From JBCCTX01 sp039197765 (lineage in GTDB: Bacteria; Bacteroidota; Bacteroidia; J057), in contig JBCCTX010000269.1 of the NCBI GenBank assembly GCA_039197765.1, positions 1 through 10,589 on the forward strand: a DNA stretch of 10,589 nt, in the 5' to 3' direction. Every line of letters starts with the position of its first letter. Position 1 is the stretch's first letter. Positions 7,042 to 10,589 of this stretch are shown in pieces. Position numbers and translations under genes: made by a program. The notes beneath the pieces are model-generated. The model saw only the letters and a list, made by a program, of their open reading frames with translations. It was not told the origin of the DNA and made no database searches.

Positions 7042-7069
7042 TTGCAGTAAATTATTGTTATTGTGTTTG
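7042..7069 (+). promoter_or_regulatory. Possible promoter of the glycoside hydrolase gene
   Basis: TTG (7042-7044), a 17-base spacer and TGTGTTTG (7062-7069) resemble the TTG / TAnnTTTG pair, with one mismatch in the -7 element and a slightly short spacer. It would give a leader of roughly 108 bases before the ATG at 7185. It lies back to back with the minus-strand promoter at 6994-7024. Confidence 0.3.
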
Positions 7070-7184
7070 ATAGTCGCTTTTTTTACCCCTAAGTCTTTCC
7101 AATGTCTTCTACTTCTACCTTCATTCTTTCATGAATTGGTAGAACCGGTAAACACAAATCAATACTATCAACTGACAGCTTTCC

Positions 7185-8666
7185 ATGAAATTATACCACA
7201 CCTGTTCCATTACCGTTTATTTCCTTTTTTTAGCTGGATATGGGGTTAGGTCTCAGCAAATATTCCAACTACACCCTGAAAATCCGCACTATTTTTCTTT
7301 CCGAGGGGAGCCCACGGTATTAATTTCTTCTGCGGAGCATTACGGGGCGGTTATAAATACAGCATTCGATTACCAGACCTATCTGAAAACCTTACATGAA
7401 GAAGGAATGAACTATACTCGGATATTCACGGGTAGCTATGTAGAGATTCCCGGAGCCTTTGGAATTGGTAATAATACCCTAGCACCTTCTTCTGGGAAAT
7501 TTTTGGCCCCCTGGAAACGGGTAGACGAGCCTGGACAATATGAAGGAGAGTCCAAGTTTGACCTTACACAATGGGAGGAAGACTATTTTAGTCGGTTGAA
7601 GGCATTTGTTGAGCTAGCAGGTACCTATGATATCATCGTTGAGGTTACCCTTTTTTCCTCCATTTACCAAGACTCAAATTGGGAACGCAATCCCTTCAAC
7701 CCAAAAAATAATATAAACCCTATCACCTCAAATGTGGACTGGAAAAAAGCCAATACCTTAGACAATGGGGGGATTTTTCATTTTCAAAAAAGCATGGTAG
7801 CAAAAATAGTTAAGGAACTCAGTTCTTACGACAATGTCTTTTATGAATTACAAAACGAACCCTGGTCTGATGATCCTCAAAAGGTCCTTCGTATCTTGCG
7901 CACCCTGGAGCCTCAACCCGGTACGGGAGACTGGTTTAAGTGGGCAGAAGAGGCATCACAAGCTTCACTTGAATGGCAAAAAGCCCTAGCACAAGTAATC
8001 GTAGATACCGAAAAAAACCTTCCTCAAAAACACCTCATTGCACAGAATTATACAAACTTTAAGTATGCCTTAACGGAAGTTGATCCCAATATCTCCATTT
8101 TAAATTTCCACTATGCATGGCCTGAAACCATTGGGATGAACTATGCCTGGGACCGCCCCATAGGGTTTGATGAATCAGGATTTGCTGGAAGCTCAGATAC
8201 TACCTATCTCCGCCAAGCCTGGCAATTCCTCCTCTCTGGGGGAGCGACCTTTAATAACCTTGACTATTCCTTTTTTGTAGGGAAAGAAGACGGGACAGGG
8301 CTAAATCAGGCACCTGGAGGTGGAAGCCCTGCCCTGCGAAAGCAATTGGGCTACCTCGCCACATTCATGCAATCCCTTGACTATGTCAAAATGCAACCCG
8401 ACCCAATCTGTGTGTACCAGGCTCCTGGAAGGGAATGGCACGCCATTTCCGAAAAAGGAAAGCAGTACGCTATTATTCTTTCTGGGAATTTGGGAAATAA
8501 ACTGCAACTCGACGTTTCACCTGGTGAGTATAGCTATAGTATTCTTTCTCCACTTACGGGAATGGAATTGAAAAGCGGAAAATTGGAAAGCCAAGCCGGG
8601 CTGAAAACCCAACTTGACCTTCCCAAGACAGGAGAACTTTTGGCAGTAAGGATAAAACGACTGTAA
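7185..8666 (+). CDS. Secreted clan GH-A-like (cellulase-like) glycoside hydrolase
   Basis: This 493-residue protein is probably a retaining glycosidase acting on a polysaccharide in the periplasm or outside the cell. Residues 1-23 look like a Sec signal peptide (cut after VRS). The next segment, HPENPHYFSFRGEPTVLISSA (30-50, where the substrate pocket often begins), opens a TIM barrel spanning about 25-400. The clan GH-A catalytic pattern is visible: NVFYELQNEPW with Glu225 as likely acid/base, FHY at 308-310, and IGFDESGF with Glu330 as likely nucleophile. Residues about 405-493 form a small beta domain, as in several cellulase-like proteins. Family cannot be settled by eye; it resembles cellulase-like proteins around GH5 and GH140/DUF4038. 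No T9SS tail or lipobox is seen. The gene is alone on its strand, diverging from the orphan gene and converging on the NAD-salvage pair with only 15 bases between stops. It has no obvious terminator. Confidence 0.8.
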   Translation: MKLYHTCSITVYFLFLAGYGVRSQQIFQLHPENPHYFSFRGEPTVLISSAEHYGAVINTAFDYQTYLKTLHEEGMNYTRIFTGSYVEIPGAFGIGNNTLAPSSGKFLAPWKRVDEPGQYEGESKFDLTQWEEDYFSRLKAFVELAGTYDIIVEVTLFSSIYQDSNWERNPFNPKNNINPITSNVDWKKANTLDNGGIFHFQKSMVAKIVKELSSYDNVFYELQNEPWSDDPQKVLRILRTLEPQPGTGDWFKWAEEASQASLEWQKALAQVIVDTEKNLPQKHLIAQNYTNFKYALTEVDPNISILNFHYAWPETIGMNYAWDRPIGFDESGFAGSSDTTYLRQAWQFLLSGGATFNNLDYSFFVGKEDGTGLNQAPGGGSPALRKQLGYLATFMQSLDYVKMQPDPICVYQAPGREWHAISEKGKQYAIILSGNLGNKLQLDVSPGEYSYSILSPLTGMELKSGKLESQAGLKTQLDLPKTGELLAVRIKRL

Positions 8667-8681
8667 TCCTAAAGGTCTTAT

Positions 8682-10148
8682 TCATCCCTCAACCACCACT
8701 GCACGCATCCTCGTGCGAATATTCGCCAAGCTCTCATCCACCAGAAGTTTTCCATCTCGGAATACCTCTTTCAATTCTCCCTCTTGCTCCTCTTCCCAGC
8801 TCACCTGATCTATCATTCGATAGGTTCCTTGTTCTTTTACAATTTTAATCAGGCCTTTCGCCGATTTTTTGGTTCCATCATCTGTAATGGGGTCTTTGAA
8901 GATTTCACGTCCATGCCCTTCCACTTCCCCATAGGTCGCCTTCATTGCAAAACCAAAGGTATCTCGGGTATTGTACTGATAGGTATAAGAGCCTATACCT
9001 AATACCACGTTCGTTGAGGCAAATCCTTTCTGCTTTAAGCGCTCACAGATTCGCTCCGCCCGGTCTAGGGTAATACTGTCTCCGTAAATAGCGCCAATAT
9101 GTGGATCTAGCTCCTTAAAGCCCTTGGCATTGAGGGTGCCCCCAAAAATATCCCAAAGGAGCTCAATCACTCCCTTGCGTTCGGGTTCCGATTGGCCACT
9201 AGCATTTCCACAGATGATTTCTACGGGATCTCCACTATCTGGGCGAATTACGACCTTCCCTTCTCTTGCGAGAACCTCTTCCTTCAAGTTGGGGAGAAAC
9301 TCTGTACACACCCGCCATAGATCCCAAGTATCAGATACCACGGAGACGATTCCAGAGGGATATACCTCCGTAACCAACCGGCTAAATGTTTCCTGTTCTC
9401 CGCTAAGCGTTCCCATACACATTACCGAGTGTTCGGTTGCGGCAACTGAACCTCCAACCAGTTCCTGATCGGAGTCCGCATTGTAATAGGTTTCTAGAAA
9501 ATCTATAGCGGGAATCGTATCAGAACCTGTGAAGCTCAATAAGTGCCCGGAACCACTAATTAAAGCCGCCTCCAAGCTTGCCATTCCTCGCATGGAAAAG
9601 TCATGCCCTTGCCAATCTACAAATTCGGGGACTGAAGAAGTCTCTTCTGCATAGCGATCCAGGATCTTCCGGTACTGCCTAGCCAAAGTGGCAGAGTTGC
9701 ACGGCAGCCAAATGGTCGTAGAGAGCAGGGTCTCAAAATAATTGGTCAGCCAAAAAAACTCTGGTAGGGTGTTATACATCGTGAACATAGGAACGCGAAT
9801 AGGGACTGTAACCCCTTCAGGCAAAGCTTTGAACACCATCGGGATATACCCCAAGTCATGCAGTGCCTCGATGTGAGCAACTCCTACAGAATTAGGGCCT
9901 AAATAATTGTTGATTCTCCGCGCATATTTTCTGCTCACCTCTGATTTAGATTGGTCAAAAAAGTTGCGTTGAAACTCTTCCAGAATGTACTTTTTGATAA
10001 AGTATTGCAAGCCAAAGAAAACCACTTCTTCTATTCCGTTAATTCTACTTTTTCGAGGAGTCCAGTTAGAATATACCAGACTGGTTCCTTCAGGGTATTG
10101 TCTCCTGTGGTCTACTTTGTATCCGTCTGTTAATAATAAAGGTATCAT
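8682..10148 (-). CDS. nadV: Nicotinamide phosphoribosyltransferase
   Basis: This cytoplasmic enzyme joins nicotinamide and PRPP to give NMN and pyrophosphate, the first step of the nicotinamide salvage route to NAD (EC 2.4.2.12). The 488-residue length is typical. Motifs in order: LLTDGYKVDHRRQYP (5-19), SNWTPRKSR (27-35), GHDFSMRGMAS (181-191, Asp183 at the position of human Asp219), FTGSDTI (206-212), AATEHS with His240 matching the catalytic His247 of human NAMPT, VVSDTWDLW (270-278), IRPDSGDP (301-308, the Arg/Asp of the PRPP and nucleotide site), YGDSITL (355-361), GIGSYTYQYNTRDTFGFA (384-401) and FKDPITDDGTKKSAKG (417-432). All key residues appear intact. It lies 117 bases downstream of a Prs gene on the same strand, which would supply PRPP. 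It ends 15 bases from the convergent glycoside hydrolase. Confidence 0.96.
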   Translation of the reverse strand: MIPLLLTDGYKVDHRRQYPEGTSLVYSNWTPRKSRINGIEEVVFFGLQYFIKKYILEEFQRNFFDQSKSEVSRKYARRINNYLGPNSVGVAHIEALHDLGYIPMVFKALPEGVTVPIRVPMFTMYNTLPEFFWLTNYFETLLSTTIWLPCNSATLARQYRKILDRYAEETSSVPEFVDWQGHDFSMRGMASLEAALISGSGHLLSFTGSDTIPAIDFLETYYNADSDQELVGGSVAATEHSVMCMGTLSGEQETFSRLVTEVYPSGIVSVVSDTWDLWRVCTEFLPNLKEEVLAREGKVVIRPDSGDPVEIICGNASGQSEPERKGVIELLWDIFGGTLNAKGFKELDPHIGAIYGDSITLDRAERICERLKQKGFASTNVVLGIGSYTYQYNTRDTFGFAMKATYGEVEGHGREIFKDPITDDGTKKSAKGLIKIVKEQGTYRMIDQVSWEEEQEGELKEVFRDGKLLVDESLANIRTRMRAVVVEG

Positions 10149-10173
10149 AAGTATTTCTTTAATTTATGTATTC

Positions 10174-10193
10174 AATGCCAAAGGCATTTTTTT
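10174..10193 (+). terminator. Hairpin plus T-run in the prs-nadV gap, plus-oriented
   Basis: AATGCC-AAA-GGCATT is a perfect 6-bp stem with a 3-base loop, followed by TTTTT on the plus strand, the form of a rho-independent terminator. No plus-strand gene lies upstream; both flanking genes are on the minus strand. On that strand the hairpin sits 26 bases before the nadV start, preceded by an A-run, and has no T-run. It may stop antisense transcription through nadV or act as a structured leader between the two genes. Confidence 0.5.
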
Positions 10194-10265
10194 CTTTAAA
10201 TCTTGAACTAGTTTATTCCCACAACACGTACCTCATTCTTTCCTTTTCTCACCTCTATCTTATCC

Positions 10266-10589
10266 CTACTCACCCAACAGCTCAGATAAGGGAATCTGCT
10301 GAAATTGAGGGCTATTGGAAATCGTGGAAAAGGCGTCTGTAGTGAAAATTTTTGTAAATATTTTTTGTAATTCCTCCAATCCCTTACTGAAAATGCCATG
10401 GCTTACCGCGAGGTATAGGTTTCCTGCCCCCTTCCTTTTTAATTCCTCCCCGAGGCCCAAAAAAGTTCCACCTCCATCACATATATCATCCACTATGAGA
10501 CAGGGGGAACCCTCAAGGTTCTCTGAATAGACCTGGAACCCCGACAACTTTCCCGTCCTTACCTCCCGGAGCTTAGAACACTCCACAAC
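10266..10589 (-). CDS. prs: Ribose-phosphate pyrophosphokinase, C-terminal part (cut by window edge)
   Basis: Only the last 107 codons are in the window; the frame stays open to the right edge, so the start lies outside. A GTG near the edge is an internal Val codon, not a start. The protein makes PRPP from ribose 5-phosphate and ATP. Visible evidence: the CSKLREVRTGKLSGFQV segment typical of Prs between the two domains, the PRPP-binding loop CLIVDDICDGGGTF (the DD...DGGGT pattern of type I phosphoribosyltransferases), then GAGNLYLAVSHGIFSKGLEEL and a final ttd-type strand (FTTDAFSTI), matching the Prs order with the SHG.FS.G element. The end, SPQFQQIPLSELLGE, is also Prs-like. It precedes nadV on the same strand by 117 bases, a combination seen in NAD-salvage clusters, and could be a dedicated copy rather than the housekeeping one. 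Another phosphoribosyltransferase is less likely. Confidence 0.85.
   Translation of the reverse strand, partial: VVECSKLREVRTGKLSGFQVYSENLEGSPCLIVDDICDGGGTFLGLGEELKRKGAGNLYLAVSHGIFSKGLEELQKIFTKIFTTDAFSTISNSPQFQQIPLSELLGE

Noticed and set aside
8690..8720. GCACG/CGTGC stem near the nadV stop as a terminator
   Set aside because: It lies inside the last codons of nadV and has no T-run on either strand.
9124..9468. 114-codon plus-strand frame inside nadV
   Set aside because: It is antisense to a strongly conserved enzyme and its composition (Ser, Pro and Arg rich) is that of a shadow frame.
10208..10399. 63-codon minus-strand frame overlapping the end of prs and the gap before nadV
   Set aside because: It overlaps the recognisable Prs C-terminus in another frame and has no recognisable product.
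1..10589. Insertion sequence, prophage, CRISPR or defence island
   Set aside because: I saw no transposase, integrase, terminal inverted repeats, direct-repeat array, tRNA or defence-gene motif.

Overview
This window most likely comes from a Bacteroidota chromosome, probably a free-living polysaccharide-degrading lineage. The evidence is a type IX secretion (T9SS) type A sorting tail on one protein, a TTG-N20-TAnnTTTG promoter of the Bacteroidota type, starts without Shine-Dalgarno sequences, and a dockerin-like/kelch remnant. No mobile element, CRISPR array, tRNA or rRNA was seen.

Layout from left to right. Positions 1-717 hold no intact gene. They contain a decayed minus-strand gene (218-604) with a kelch-like piece and an EF-hand/dockerin-like C-terminal piece in different frames. 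Just before the next gene lie a 12-bp palindrome and a 17-bp inverted repeat. At 718-2145 (+) is an exported formylglycine-type S1 sulfatase. It converges on a minus-strand pair transcribed from 6271 down to 2185: a DUF1800 protein followed by a DUF1501 protein, closed by a hairpin-plus-T-run terminator at 2133-2162. The DUF1501 protein is a mosaic: a twin-arginine-like signal, a DUF1501 core, three tandem lectin-like beta repeats and a T9SS tail. A small orphan gene of unknown function (6570-6962, -) has its own promoter and terminator. Divergent from it is a secreted TIM-barrel glycoside hydrolase (7185-8666, +). The right end is a minus-strand NAD-salvage pair: a ribose-phosphate pyrophosphokinase cut by the window edge (10266 to the edge) and nicotinamide phosphoribosyltransferase (8682-10148).

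How the genes may work together. The sulfatase and the glycoside hydrolase could both act on (sulfated) glycans in the periplasm or outside the cell, but no SusC/SusD pair or regulator is present, so this is not a demonstrated utilisation locus. DUF1800 and DUF1501 genes are known neighbours of unsolved function, and this pair is the best candidate for an undescribed exported system. Prs would make the PRPP that Nampt uses to turn nicotinamide into NMN.

All calls come from reading the sequence and remembered family motifs; no database search was run.
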